A stretch of DNA of 64,000 nt from Bryoerythrophyllum caledonicum (taxonomy: Eukaryota; Streptophyta; Bryopsida; Pottiales; Pottiaceae), in assembly GCA_963971425.1 (NCBI GenBank), contig OZ020519.1, positions 5,968,028 through 6,032,027 of the forward strand. Reading direction: 5' to 3'. The position numbers and the translations under genes are program-made. Each line of letters opens with the position of its first letter. Position 1 is the stretch's first letter. This document shows, in pieces, positions 44,020-56,578 of this stretch. The notes under the pieces were generated by a model. It was given only the letters and a program-made list of their open reading frames with translations, ran no database searches and had not been told where the DNA came from.

Positions 44020-45628
44020 CCTCACAGAAGTGGTGGAATCCGACAGTGAAACGTGTAAGGCCGAGAAACTACATTTTGTCCAGTGCCAGTGTCGCCTGAG
44101 TATCACCAGGTATCGAAGTGGTATCAATCGGGAATCGCATATCGTAGACTTGTTGAGTCAATTTAGGCGCTTTGAGGATGGTTTGGTGGCCGTCATTTCT
44201 ATAGCAAGAGTCCCGGCTGGGAGGGCCTCCCGGTCGGAGAGATACCCAACGCGGAAGGCATGCGCGCTAGCTCAGCCCGAAACAAAGGTTATCACCCTAA
44301 CCAGCTAGGGCTCTTCTGACCTAATTCCTAAAATTCTCAGAGTTACCCAGGTATATTTTGCTGAGGTTTGTTTTTGGTGAGGCCCAAATAGCCGGGGGTC
44401 TACAGATTGTGGCCTCTAGCCGGCTTGGGACCACAATCACTAGCTCGTTGACGCCATATGCAAAAATGGGAGTGGCTCCACAACTCGGAATAATACACCG
44501 TTTGCCCGCCAAATCTTGGAAATTTCCCGGGTTATTGCCACATTGGCCGGGATGGCAAGCCCTAAGCCAATGGTGGGGTGGCTCATTCCACCGGACCCGC
44601 CAGCCCAGGCCTTTCTAATGAATGCTCGAAGATGCTCTAAGGTTGATACTTGGTTTAAAATGTGTTTTTTTCATGAAGTGCAATTTGGCACTTGTGACAT
44701 TTCTTGATGAAAGAATGAAGGTTGGGCTTTTGGACATGTTACAAGCCTACACATAGTTTTGTGACACTCCTTCCAAAGTTTGTTCCATAGATACCAAGTC
44801 TTAGTGGTGGAATGAAAAGACATCCTCCTTTAGAGACCATAGTTCTTCTTTTTGTGGTATTTATTTGATTTTTCAATTGTTAAAGTGGAAAATACTATTT
44901 CTTGTGGGGACATGTTGTGGCCTCCTATAAATGCACCTATTCCACCTCCTTAATTTTTAATCTAGTGACCTTATACATGACTATGGGTTGAAATGTTATC
45001 AAAATAGAGGCAAGCTATTGGTGGATGATATGAGACTTACAAGAATGAAGTACTCTACTAACAATTATAAGGCCTAGTACAGTTTGCTTTAATGATTAAA
45101 AAGAAAGCCAAAAGAGGTCATCTTTCCAAAAAAAATTAAAATGGATTTGAGCTTCGCACTCAAAGTTCTAAGTGTGGATATTTTTGTTTGGCGGAGAGCA
45201 TTATTATGAAGGGAAGCATGAAACCTCTTTTCTTCACATCTAACACTACAAACACGCAATTAAAACAATTTTTTCCTTGATTTTAAAATGTGCACTTCTC
45301 TCCTCTGCATTCCAAAATGCCAAATTAGTAGGTATTTCAAAAGTTTTTTTTCCAAAAAAACACTATATGAACAATTGAAGCTTCAATTTTTTCAATTGAA
45401 GCATACACATTGTAGATGCTAGAAAATATTTGATTTGCCTTACGATTATTGGATATTTTTAATTTATTTTTTCTACTCTGAAAAAGTATTTGACCTATTT
45501 AACCAGTTTCATTGTGCTCTCAAAACTTCAAGCAAGTAATGAAAATAGTCTCCTTTATCCAATTTGATATTATAAATCTCAATGTACTTAAATATCAAAA
45601 ATTCATTCTTAGAAAACATCGTGGTTTG
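44020..45628. other. Non-coding stretch
   Basis: No supported gene; short ORFs at 44030-44618 lack motifs. A diverged copy of the 81-bp retroposon lies at 44800-44857 (CTTAGTGGTGGAATGAA, ending in TTCTTCTTTTT). Confidence 0.4.
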
Positions 45629-45831
45629 CTACACCAATCCCTAAACATAGTGTAGACACGTGTAGTTCAAGTTTCTACACTATTTGGAAAATTACATGCA
45701 AGCGTCAACTAACACACACTTGCTTGAAATCAAATACGCAATCAAAACTTGATAAGCATGTGCTTGATATAAAATAGTGGAGGTGATCCACATCAATAAT
45801 GAAATCACACTATACACAATGAATGGTGTAG
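45629..45831. mobile_element. MITE with CTACAC ends, copy 2
   Basis: 203 bp, left end CTACACCAATCCCTAAACAT, right end AATGAATGGTGTAG (inverted). Reverse-orientation relative of 17380-17584. It ends 16 bp before duplication copy 2 begins. Confidence 0.6.
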
Positions 45832-46801
45832 TTCAGGTGGAACTATTTGGTGGTGTTCTGAATGGACATCTTCGTGTCGATTTATACCTCTCTGGAGCCC
45901 GAGGATCGCATCGAAGCCATCATGAAAGGTACCGCATCAAACTTGCTGCGACAGAGTCATCGCTTTTACAGGTGCTCATCATTTTGAATAATCATTGGTC
46001 AAATTCCATACCGATGGAATGCATTCTCTGTGATTCAGGAAACGTAAGGAGACGGGGTTAGTCCATTGAGGAGACTCAGGGGAGTGGTAGAGTTGTCCAG
46101 AAGATCTTTGCGTAGGAACTTTTCGGAGATCAACGTCTCTTCTGGAAGACTTCAAATCATCATTAATGAAGTTACAGTCAAATACATGCAATTCATGGTG
46201 AAGGCTGAATCTTGCGGATACTGAACTTCAAGCTACTACATCGCAATGTCATGAGCAACAAACGCGAATTGGATGTAGGAATGCCAACAGTGGATTGCAT
46301 GTAGCAATAGTTTCTAAAGTCGCTGTGTCTGATGTGGATTGTATACTTTGCTCACAAAGAGTTGCACACTGGGTGAAGGATTTAGGCAGACTTACAAGTT
46401 ATAAGCGAACCAGGTTCAAGCTCGATTCAGTTGTCATTGACGACGTTAAGGTTATTCCGACATTGTACTCAGACGTCATTGCAACAACCGACGTATGAAA
46501 CGAAGTCAAAGCGAAGTTAATGGGCGAACAATACATGTTCAGAAACTGCCAATCGCAGGCACCTACAAGTATTATTGTGTCACCACGATGAATCAATCGT
46601 AGCAAGTCTCCTCTCAGATAATTGGTCAACATGTGTCCTTTCAGAGATGAAGCTGAAACGCTCCGAAAAAAGGACCAAACGCTACTGAACCTTCGAATAC
46701 CGTGAGCAGACGTCCACCTCTGAGGCTTTCCGGCGTCAAGATTCCTACAGAATCACTGTTTGATTGTGTTCCGAGCTCATCCCCGTTGCCAAACATAAAA
46801 T

Positions 46802-47344
46802 CTAAGCGCCTGAGGTGGGAGGAGGAGCGAAGTCCTGCGCAGGGGGAGCACCGGGCCAGTGGAAAGGAGCCGGTGATGGTCCTCGGAGGTAGGAATCGGG
46901 CGCGGGAGCAGGGGCGCCGTCGAAGTAGCTCGGAGGAAACACGCCGGAATCCGGCGGCTGAGCTCCGCTGTTCAGGTTGAAGCATCCTTGCCAGCAGAAG
47001 GCGTCATTCGACGCGGGATCCGATCCGGTCGCTCCCAGGAAGTAATAGTATGCAAACGGCTGCAATTGCTCCACGACGGGCAGCAGCAGGAACTGGCGCA
47101 GATCGCTGAGGCATGTCAATCCGACGCTGGCGTCGAACAGCTCGTTCGCAAACCCGTACCATGTGCAGTCGACGAGGGAGCCGTCGGGAGACAGAACCTT
47201 GGGCTCCGGACCGTAGGATGTCGTCGGCTCGTCGGGGACGTTTGCAGGTCGAGGCAGCCCATCTTCCTGCTCTGCAACAGTCGCTCCAATGCAGCTGATG
47301 ACGAGAAACACGATCGCTAAATCGCGAATGATCGCCATCTCCAA
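46802..47344 (-). CDS. Secreted four-cysteine, proline-rich protein, copy 2
   Basis: A 180-residue paralogue of 33742-34281, with one extra residue in the FLLLP stretch. Signal peptide residues 1-24 kept. All four mature cysteines (DCTWYGF, LTCLSDL, FCWQGCF) and the proline-rich tail are kept. Differences are single substitutions spread over the protein. Likely TATA box at 47518-47523 on minus. Frame retention in both copies supports a functional extracellular protein. Family unknown. Confidence 0.75.
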   Translation of the reverse strand: MEMAIIRDLAIVFLVISCIGATVAEQEDGLPRPANVPDEPTTSYGPEPKVLSPDGSLVDCTWYGFANELFDASVGLTCLSDLRQFLLLPVVEQLQPFAYYYFLGATGSDPASNDAFCWQGCFNLNSGAQPPDSGVFPPSYFDGAPAPAPDSYLRGPSPAPFHWPGAPPAQDFAPPPTSGA

Positions 47345-47635
47345 TTCCTAGCTCCAACCTCCCTTCCAATATGAGATTGCACTTGAACATAGACTGCTCT
47401 TAAAGAGCTTGAACATGCATGAGCAGCGATTTTTGGTACCATTATCAAAACTGAAATCCGGCTCGGCTGTGAGCGTGAATGAGCTAAGATTATACCAGGT
47501 ATATGCCTGGCGAATTGTTTATAATCCAGATCAACTTCGGTCTGTCGATGGAGAGCCTTAGGAAACAGGAGGGAACTGAATCTGAGTGCCATGTTTAACC
47601 TGGTTGCAGCGATTTGATATATATATTACTAAAAC

Positions 47636-49395
47636 GTGTTTCCAGAGAACTGGGATCTCTCTAATCTCGGGCTACGACCGTTGAGTGGCTTGCAGCCCGA
47701 GCTCAAAATTTCAAGCGACCCCTTGCTCCAAGTCCCCCGCCAGCTTCAAGTCTGCCCGCTCCAAGTCCTTGCCATGTGGCACGGAAGACGCACCCTGCTG
47801 TCATACCCACTCGCGCCGGCTCAACGAGCCTCGCAAGAGCATCGCAGTCAGCTCATTCCCTCTCGTCGCCTTGCCTGCTCTCCGCTCAACCAGCTTCTGC
47901 TCGCACCGCGGATCACGGCGTCTTCTTCAACGCATTCATGGAGTCATGCAGAAGATGAGCAAGATCAGTGTGCTCACAGGGGACAATGCGCAAGATGATC
48001 AAGATTGGTATGCGCAAGATGATCAAGATTGGTATGCGCAAGATGAGCATGATCGGTGTGCTCTCTCTCTCTGTGATTCAGAAACGATGCTAAAAAAACT
48101 TCAGTTTTGCTCCACTAATTCACGTCGATCTTCTCTCTTTGCAACACATCCATGGCTTAAGCTCTACTACTTCACCAATTTTTTTTCCCATCACATTTGC
48201 GGTTCAAAAAATGTGTGCTTCAAACCCTAGCCCCAGTCATTTACGTGTCTTCATGTCCGAGATTCTCTTAGCAAATCTGCACACATTGTTCAACGGCAAC
48301 GGTGACTCCTCATTGCACTCGTGTATTTTCTAGAGACCTAAAGTTGCATATCAAACTCATGCTCCAAATCCATTTACGTCCGCTGAATTCCCTGTTTTCC
48401 ATCTCGAATGTGGCTATCACAAATTACTAACACTGTAGGCCTCAAAGATTCACTCATGTTCAGAAGTTCTGCTTCACTCATTGGTGGCAATCTGTCCATT
48501 TACCAAGGTGCGCGCCTCTGCAAAGGTGGCAAGCTCTTGTTTGAGATTGTATCCGCTACTTCCAAGCCAAACTCGAATGGACAGCGATGTTGATGGCATG
48601 CATGAAGCTTGTTCAGGAGTTACTGGCATGTATGAATCTTCCCATTTCTTTGTGATCAGTTGATATATCTCCTCAGGAGCCTTCATTTCACATTCACTTG
48701 TCACCAAGCAAATAGATTGCGAAACTGTGGTACTACCCTAGGATCATAAAAAAAACCTCAGAATCTTAAAAGTGTTGCGTTGAATTGAAATGTGAACGAG
48801 GCACTTGTCCACACATTTGAGAATGAAAGCTTTGAACGAATGAAATGGTGGTGGAGCAAAAAAAATCTCGTAGCAAAATAGAGAGGGGTCGAATTCGAGG
48901 CTGTTGGATTAGTTCACGACGTTGTTGCGCACCCAACACTTCTCCCGCACATGCCCCTGCGTCCCCGTGAGCACACCGATCTTGCTCATTGTGTGCATTG
49001 ACTCCATGAATGCGTTGAAGAAGGCGCCGTGGTCTGCGGCGGCGTAGAGTAGAGCTTCGCAAGCGGGGAGCCGGTTGAGCGGAGGGCAGGCGGAGGGGTG
49101 AGAGGGAATAAGCGGCGCCAAACCCTAGTCGACGTCTATGTGCACAGACAACTGCGAAGAAGCTAGGGCGTAGACTCTAAACTGACTACAATGCTCGGGT
49201 GGGGCTGGTTGAGCCGGTGCAGGTGTGTGTTCTATGCCACATGGCGGGGACTTGGAGCGGGGAGACTTGAAGCTGGTGGGGGACTTGGAACTTGAAATTT
49301 CCAGCTCGGGCTGCGGCCTGGTCAACGCTTGTAGCCAGAGATTAGGGAGATTTGGAGAACTGCAACTCAAAGCTTGGGAGTCCTTCAGTCAAAGT
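47636..49395. repeat. Fold-back of gene X inside duplication copy 2
   Basis: Same inverted arrangement as 34573-36395: left arm from 47636 and right arm to about 49395. At 47985-48060 the left arm has a three-fold GCGCAAGATGA(T/G)CA(A/T)GAT repeat, an expansion relative to copy 1. Confidence 0.6.
48909..49121 (-). CDS. Small ORF X (70 aa), copy 2
   Basis: Translation identical to the ORF at 35902-36114. Possibly the last exon of an unrecognised gene. See copy 1 for features and doubts. Confidence 0.35.
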   Translation of the reverse strand: MAPLIPSHPSACPPLNRLPACEALLYAAADHGAFFNAFMESMHTMSKIGVLTGTQGHVREKCWVRNNVVN

Positions 49396-49839
49396 ATGAT
49401 GTCCACATTTGGCTTCCCGTTTTGAGTTGTGCTTTCGGACGCCGCGTCGAGGCCGTGTAAGTCAACTCGAGAACAGAGTGGAACTCGCAAACGATCAGCC
49501 AAATTTGTAGGAATTCAAGTTGTAGTGTAGTGTCTTGTACTGTACTAGGTTTTGAACCTGCTAGTTTCTATTCTGGACCTTGAAGCTGATGCACGAAGGA
49601 TGGCGTTATTTCACCCCGGCGAGCGTGGCTCGTCACCGCAGCCTCATCGGGGCGAGAGGCTCGGTGGCCGGGCCTCAACCCGCCAACCCGCTGCCCAGCT
49701 GCACCTGAAAAATTTCCCCGCCCACCCGCCTAGTCTCCCTTCGCCCGCCCGGGCTCCATCCTCCCGCCCGATCTCCCCTCACCTGCCCGGTCTCTCCTCC
49801 TCCCTCCAGTCGCCCATCATCTCGCACCTCAGGTGAGTA

Positions 49840-50760
49840 CCTTAGGGTTTGGAGTGTGGTTCCACGCATGTGTACGTTGTGTGATTGCAGCTTAGGGTTT
49901 AGGGTTTTCTGTTTCGGGTGTGTACGTTGTATGTCTAGAGTGCCTCCGCCGCACTTACCCTCGAGTGATACGCGGATTTGAGTTTTGGGGTGGGGTTTGA
50001 GTGCTGCGATCTTATGGGGTGGGGTCTGAGTGCTGCGATCTTCGGTGTGGGGTTTGAGGGCTGCGAGGAGGCGCGACGCGAGAGGGCATAAGAGGCCCGG
50101 CGGGAGGCATTGCGGGAGGAGGCGCGGCGCGAGAGGGTCTGCCGGAGGCCAACGCAAGAGGGCGGCGCAAGGAGATATGTCGAGGGGGCGAGCAGAAGAG
50201 GGCGGCGGAGGAGGGTGAGCAGGGGAGGAGGGCGAGCGCAAGAGGGCGGCGGAGGAGGGCGGGCAAGGAAGGAGGACGAGCGCAAGAGATCAGCGGTTTT
50301 AGTTAGTGGCGCGAGGAGGGCGAGCAGAAGAAGGTGGCGGAGGAGGGCGAGCGGGGGAGGAGGGCGAGGCCTGGAGATCAGCGGCAGAGGTTAGCGGCGC
50401 GAGGAGGGCGAGCGCAAGAGGTCAACGGTTTAGGGTTTGCGGAGCGACGAGGGCGAGCGCAAGAGGACGGCGGAGGGGGGCGAGCGGGGGAGGAGGGCGA
50501 GCGCAAGAGGTCAGCGGTTTAGGGTTTGCGGCGCCAGGGCGAGCGCAAGAGGACGGCGGGAGGAGGCCTGCGGTTGAGGCGAGCACGAGAGGGTCTGGCA
50601 AGAGGAGGCTTGTGGATGAGGCAAGCGCAAGAGGGCGGCGCGAGGAGGGATGCGGTGAAGGCGAGAGCAAGAGGACGGCGCGAGGAGCCCTGCGGTTGAA
50701 GCGAGCGCAAGAGGGCGGCCCGAGGAGCCCTGCGGTTTAGGCGCGGCGTTGGAGTACGAG
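49840..50760 (+). repeat. GA/GC-rich minisatellite with telomere-like motifs
   Basis: Irregular tandem units of about 20-45 bp around GAGGAGGGCGAGCGCAAGAG from about 50040 to 50745. They are interspersed with GTTTAGGGTTT motifs (49895, 50425, 50515). It yields Arg/Gly/Glu-rich frames on plus and Pro/Ser-rich frames on minus that are not credible genes. Confidence 0.7.
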
Positions 50761-50892
50761 CTCTGGACCAACAGCAACGGTCTAGTTCGGGCCCAAGTGC
50801 GCACCGCAGGTGGAGTTCGTTCGCAACTTTGAGGGCATGGCGCAGATCCTGGAGCACGGGGGGTACACCCAGTTCAAGCCGCATTACATCAC

Positions 50893-53800
50893 GTGGTACT
50901 GCCTGTAGGCGTTCAGGAAGAGCAAGCCAAGCAAGGCGCCAAGAAGAGCTCCCCTCGCCAACTTTGGAAGTGGTGGGACATCGTCACCGACTTCCAAATC
51001 CGCTGCGCCATGAAGGAAAACAAGTACGGGGCGGAATGCGCTGAAGAAGTCATCAAATCGGTCTGTAATCCTCATCCCCTTGTCCATCTCAGGATTGTTT
51101 TCCCATCTTCTTTTTGTGAACCCTACGTGTGAACGTTGTACTGTGATGTAGAAACATTTGGCGAAATATTTAGCAGTTAGAGTTTAGGGTAAGAGGCGCG
51201 GCGTTAGAGGGTGCGCCAAAGAAGGCGAACACACCTGGGTAGCGGAGGTGCGGCCCGAGGAGGTCTACCGGAGGAGAGGAGGCGCGAGGAGGTCTGCCGG
51301 AGTAGGCGATGGCAGCTGGGCGGCGGAGGCGCGGCGCGAGAGGGTCTGCCGGACGGCGCGAGCACAAGGTTTAGGGTTTGGGCGCGGCCTGAGGCGCTAC
51401 GGTTTAGGGTGCAGCTGGGGTTTAGGAGGAGGAGGAGATTCGAGTGTTTGTCGTCGTCGCCAGTGGGTGAGGTGGGCAATGCAACGCTCTCTTTCTTCAC
51501 AAATCCTTGGATCTTAGACATCAATGCTGATGAGGGTCGGAAACCTCAAGGTAAGTGCTTAACTAAAATGTTAGATGAATTTAATTCCGTATGAGAGGGG
51601 TTTCGAACTAGACTACAATGTGAAATTTTCATGTTCTTCCAATGGAACTAGTGTTCTAAGTGTTGTTTCCTAGTCCTCTGAATTCAGTTCGTGTCCTGAC
51701 TTGCTGACTAATATGTTTTAATGCATGGCTCCAGCTCTGGCAATTGACCACAGAGGGATGGCTTCGCAACGGCCACAAGCATGTTTATGTTTAGGCCTCT
51801 ATTTTCCTTCCTATCACTTCTGAATTAACCCAGAGGTAAAAATATCAACTTCTGAAGTATACATTCTATGTTCGAGGGTAAGCTTTCTGTCAAAAGATGT
51901 ACCTTGGAACTCTAGCGAAATCACCATTTCTGATAGACTCCTTGTTTTGCACTTGTTTTGAACAGGTTATTTAGGGAATGCTGAGAAGGCTCTTTGTCAA
52001 GAGGCTGCCATGCTGCCGATCTGGAAACTTTGTGGACTTGGAGGCACCATCAAGAAGACTGAGGTACCTTTCTTATTTCCTTTGCATTAGGATATAAATG
52101 TGCCCAACCTTTATGCCTTGAATTGGCACAAGTTTGTTGACTATTTAGGGTTGGTACTTCTTGGGCTTCTTAAGGCCAAGGCTATGTGAGATCATGCATG
52201 TTTTTTGTGTTTGAGTAGAGTGAACAAATCATGATTTAATGATGCATGATTGCTGCTTTTAATTTCTGTTTATACCTCGAACTTGAGCAGCTGAGGCCGT
52301 TGCGGGTTTAGGTTCAGGCCTCCTCTTCCTTCCCAATTCAGGGTTTGTTTGTTTGTAATATAATTTTTTTTTTCAGTTTTGCATTACCTCTTCTAATTGC
52401 CTTCGAATTTGTCCCCCCAGGTCTTCATACGAGCATTTCTTTGTGGCAGGACATGAAGACACCAACTGTACAACGACATAGTTGTTTTGGGCTTTAGGGT
52501 ATACCGCTGTAGAATTCAGGGCTCCTACTAGGATATTAGGGTAGTTTAGGGCTGGTCACTGTTCAGCGTTTGGTTGTTAGGGTTTAGGATTTAGGGTGGT
52601 AGATTTAGGGTTTTTAGTTCAAGCGCGGACATGACGATTCCACCATGATTCTGAACCTAGACCGCTATGTAAGTATACTACAACCTCTTCTGTTTTCCAT
52701 GGGATTTGGAGGGACTTCATTTTTTTTGGGCTTAGTTTTGCCAATGACATTTTATTTCAACTAAGTTCTGGTTGTTTTCATTGTAGGTTGAGTGTCAGAC
52801 CACGCCGAATTTGGGTGAATTGTGCTATGATGACGCTGTAGAGGTGTTAAAGCAACGGGCAACTATACTGAAGGAGTCCTCACTCCCTCCACAATGGCAA
52901 CACATAATTCACACGATCGAGCCAGGTCTTGTCCGTGGGTAAGCTCCCTACTTATTTTTCAATAATAATTTTTTTCAAGACATCACTTCTTACCCACTGC
53001 TCTTCTTTGCAGCTTACCATTGATGGGAAATTTGGGCCGGAGAGCGTCATTGTGTGCGAATCGAAGCATCTCCACCAGGATCCAAATTCTAGTGCATACT
53101 CGTAGAGTGAGTATGAATACCTCATGGTGGAGGTGAACACCATTTGGCGTCGCAGGAGGCCACAGGGGACACCAACAAAGACGAGGAGGACCAAGGTGCC
53201 ATTTTATTGTGGTTACTGAAGCCAAGACTTCGTCGATAAGTCTACGTTAGGGTACCATCGGCAAAGGCGGCAGTGCAAGAAGTACCTTTATGACGACTTG
53301 GGAGATTTGAAGATCTTCCCATCTCGTGGTTTGGATGGGAACAAGGAGGCCATGACGATCTTCAGGGCATATGGACTTCCGCTTCCAGAGGCCATGAGTG
53401 GGAAAAAGTCTGCGGCCACATCTTTGGTCGTTGTGCTTGACCACGACACACCCATTGTCTGTAGCCAGTTCGAGGACAACACAATCCACATTCCGAGCTC
53501 CGATGATGATGATCAGCCGTTGACACACTTTGCGCGGAAGAAGCCATCTAGAGGAGGAGGAGGAGTTCGTTCGAAGCGGACAGGTCAAGCGAGTGATGTG
53601 GACGGTCCGGGGAGCTCAGCACGAGTTTTGAAGCGTCCCACATTCACAAGGCCGGCACCCGCGGCGATTGATTCCAATGACGCCTTCGTGCTACCTTCAC
53701 GCACTGGCCAGGCTAGCCCACTACTTTGATCACATCTACAGCAAAGTGGAGTGACTTCCACGCGATCACACGCAGCCCGGGAAGTTCTCCCCTTGGGCCA

Positions 53801-55673
53801 ACGCAAACGGTCGTTGGTCCTATTTGAGAGACCTCTCCCATAGCTCCAGCTGCTGCCCGGGACACTACGGAGAGTCCCTTGGGATGTGAAGACCCTCTAA
53901 TGGATCCTTTCGAGAGGCATGCTAATTTGGTAACTCCACTACGTGGCCGCAGCAGCAGGGCATTGATGTCACGTGGGACCTCTAGTCCAGACGTTGGAGA
54001 GGCATCTCCAAGGAGTCCAGCACCTCCGGACAACCCAACACCTCCGAACAGCCCAGCCCCTCCGAACCCCCTGCCCCCTCCTGACAGCCCAGCACCTCCG
54101 CAGGGGACTCCTATGTCTGCAGGTACGATTCTCTGTGCCGGACATCGAGCAAAGGCCATCGCGGAGGCGGCCAATAGATTTCCAGAGGTGGATCCGGCAT
54201 CCATGCCTGTTAGGCCAAGATCCCCTCCTGGTTTATATCTTCTCGTGGAGCTCACTGAAGATGTCTTCCCCATCGACCTATCTGAGGAGCCCAGTTCTGC
54301 TACCTTAGTGATGGAGACTCTACATGGAGGGGGTCGTTTAGCAAAGAAGGTTTTTGTGCGGGAGGTGCTATCCATTATGATCTTCATATACAGGTGTGGC
54401 TTCCTCCTATCATATGTTTTCAATACTTGGACCAACTGATGTATGTTTTAGACCACTGTCCATTTCATAGATTGTCACTGTGGCTTCAGTTTCTTATTGT
54501 TGAGTTTTTTTAACATGTGTGAATTAAGAACATTCTTGGACTTTTTGTTTGTAGGCATCTTGCACCGCACGTGACTTGGAGGCCCTCAGAGGTGTCGTCA
54601 ACGTATTCCAGGGCAAGAACGAGCAGAAGATGTGCGAGGCGATCCAGGCATTCGTTAAACATCACGAGTATGTTCACGATTTCAGCGTTCGGGTCCAGGA
54701 TTACAATTCCAGACTGGAGGAGGTGGCTGCCGCATGTGCCCAGTACGTTGCGGCAGCATTGGAGACCTTTGACCTCGGGGTGGCTATGGACGCAGAGGAT
54801 GCAGCGTGGTCGTGGTCAAGCTTGTTTTGATCCATGTCCATGGCACCCATGCCACCGTGTCTACAGCGACCCTTCTAACACACTGAGACTGAATTCAGAG
54901 TCCTGGTGGCATGGATGTTGGAGGAGGAGCGGAAGAATGTACTGAAGTTTTATTACCCACCACTTGCTAGGGCTTTGAAGTTCCTATGTGTTAATGCATA
55001 CGGTTGCAAGGTCCCGTTGATATGTCCTATTACAGGTCTTGGGCCTGAGAGGTTGGCTGCACGTCCTGAGGAGCTGATACTCGCGATGGAGTTTATGTTG
55101 CGGTGGGGTCGGATCCTTTTCCCGGCTATGGATATAGGTGATGTCCACTTCACTACATTTCGTGCAGTGTTAGAGCCTGGCCGTGGACCTGGGTAGCTTT
55201 TTCCAAAGTTTTTCCATTGGCGTCAGACTGTCTTTATAGTCTTTGTTCACACCTGCTGCGATATGCTCCATTTCAACATGGAGGATCAGTTGCAGGAGTT
55301 GTGGGTTACTCCGAGTGATGGTGTGGTCCGCGAGGTGGATAGCACACGGTTTAGGAATGTTCTCCTCGCTAGAGAAAATGTTGCATTGCATTATACTTAT
55401 GGGAGTTTGGAGACCTTGGGAGTGTGGGTTCCTAGTGGCCAGATGCACTTCGATTCGGCGAAAAAGGTGGCAGCTGAGAGTGAGGCTGCTCTCCAGTCGT
55501 TGTTGGAGAGCATCTTGGTGGACAGCTCACGAGCTGATTTCTCTAGCTCCCAGCAGTCTGAGGTGTCTTCTGGCTTCCAGGAGGACATTTGTCCCTATGA
55601 AGCAGCTTTGGGAGAATGTGAAGATGAAGATTCTGATGAGGTGGATATTGGAGAGGAGACAAATATGGTGTGA
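50893..55673 (+). pseudogene. Decayed multi-exon gene of unknown function
   Basis: A series of coding-like segments on plus with GT-AG borders. 50893-51063 contains [20 protein letters not shown]. Others are 51966-52063 (LCQEAAMLPIWKLCG), 52421-52450, 52787-52938 (LGELCYDDAVEVLKQRA), 53013-54393 and 54555-55673. The fifth has an Asn/Asp-rich start, a zinc-finger-like YCGY...F...L..H.....C with TGA where a Cys might stand (53216-53218), LYDDLGDLKIFPSRGL, and a Pro-rich part (SPAPPDNPTPPNSPAPP). The last has LRGVVNVFQGKNEQKMCEAI, FYYPPLARALKFLCVNAYG and ENVALHYTYGSLETLG. Frame is lost near 53725 and 54830, with stops at 53107, 53826 and 55194. The family was not recognised. It may be an accessory gene of a transposon, since it converges on a MULE transposase. 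Confidence 0.45.
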
Positions 55674-56578
55674 GATGAAGGCCAGCTGGTTCTACATGGA
55701 GGACAGGGCATGCGGAGAACTGGAGATGTTGATGACTAGGTTGGTTGAGTTGTTGGTATGGTTGACTTGAAGATGCGTTTATGAAATCGGTTTTTCAGAC
55801 ATTGACATGAGTTTTGCGGATGGCATATTTCGATTAGACTTTTATAGATGCCTTTCAAAGACATTGACATCTGTTTTGTTTCAGATGTTTTTTCATCAGG
55901 GTTTCGTGGTTTGTACACCATATTATGTGGTCAGGCTCATACATTTTTCTATATACTATGCACTATGTGAAAAAATTTACATATTGGCTATGTATTTTGT
56001 CCAGTTATAACATTACTTATTCTTTAATACTGAATGACATTGTTGGCTCTTTTTCTTTCATGACTATGTTAGATTTTCTCCTTAGTTTCATTTATAGATT
56101 CAAGTGTTTAGTTTTTAGAAATTTTTCCGTTTCAACCTTTTAATGTTTGTTAATCTTTTTTTGTTCAATTCCTTCCCAAATCATCCATTCATAAAGGGCT
56201 TTTTTCAAAAAAAATTTGTTTTTTTTTGTTGCAATTTCGTGTTTCCTCATCAAGTTCTTAGTTGTGTATGTTATAATTCCTTCATATATATTGTAGGTTC
56301 TTTTTTTCCATTTATATTTTCAAGTTCTTAGATTGTTTACCCTTTTTTGGGTTCCAAATTCTTTGCCTTTTTTTTTTCTCATAATGTCAACAATCCAGAA
56401 TGAAGTTATTGTTTTGCATCTTTCCTCATCAATCAACATCAACCACAATGTATTACATAGATTATGAGATTGAGATCACCATAGAATAAGGGGTTTTGAA
56501 CGTAGAAGGCACCATTAAACATGGAAATTGACATAGACAAAATACTTCATGTATCTTAGGCCTGTTTGCCTGCCCTCA
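55674..56578. other. T-rich intergenic stretch
   Basis: Between the two converging pseudogenes. Very T-rich on plus, with no supported ORF. Confidence 0.4.

Larger units (their letters stand above)
45848..49596. repeat. Segmental duplication, copy 2 (3.75 kb)
   Basis: Direct duplicate of 32794-36599 with scattered substitutions and small indels, 13 kb away. The tract around 48835-49180 is almost identical to 35825-36170, while other parts differ by several per cent by eye. Confidence 0.85.

Noticed and set aside
50030-50884. Arg/Gly-rich plus ORFs and Pro/Ser-rich minus ORFs
   Set aside because: Composition artefacts of the GA/GC-rich minisatellite; no non-repetitive domain.
53713-54435. 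240-residue Gly-rich minus ORF
   Set aside because: Shadow of the Pro-rich exon on plus (53879-54393), which is supported by splice sites on both sides.
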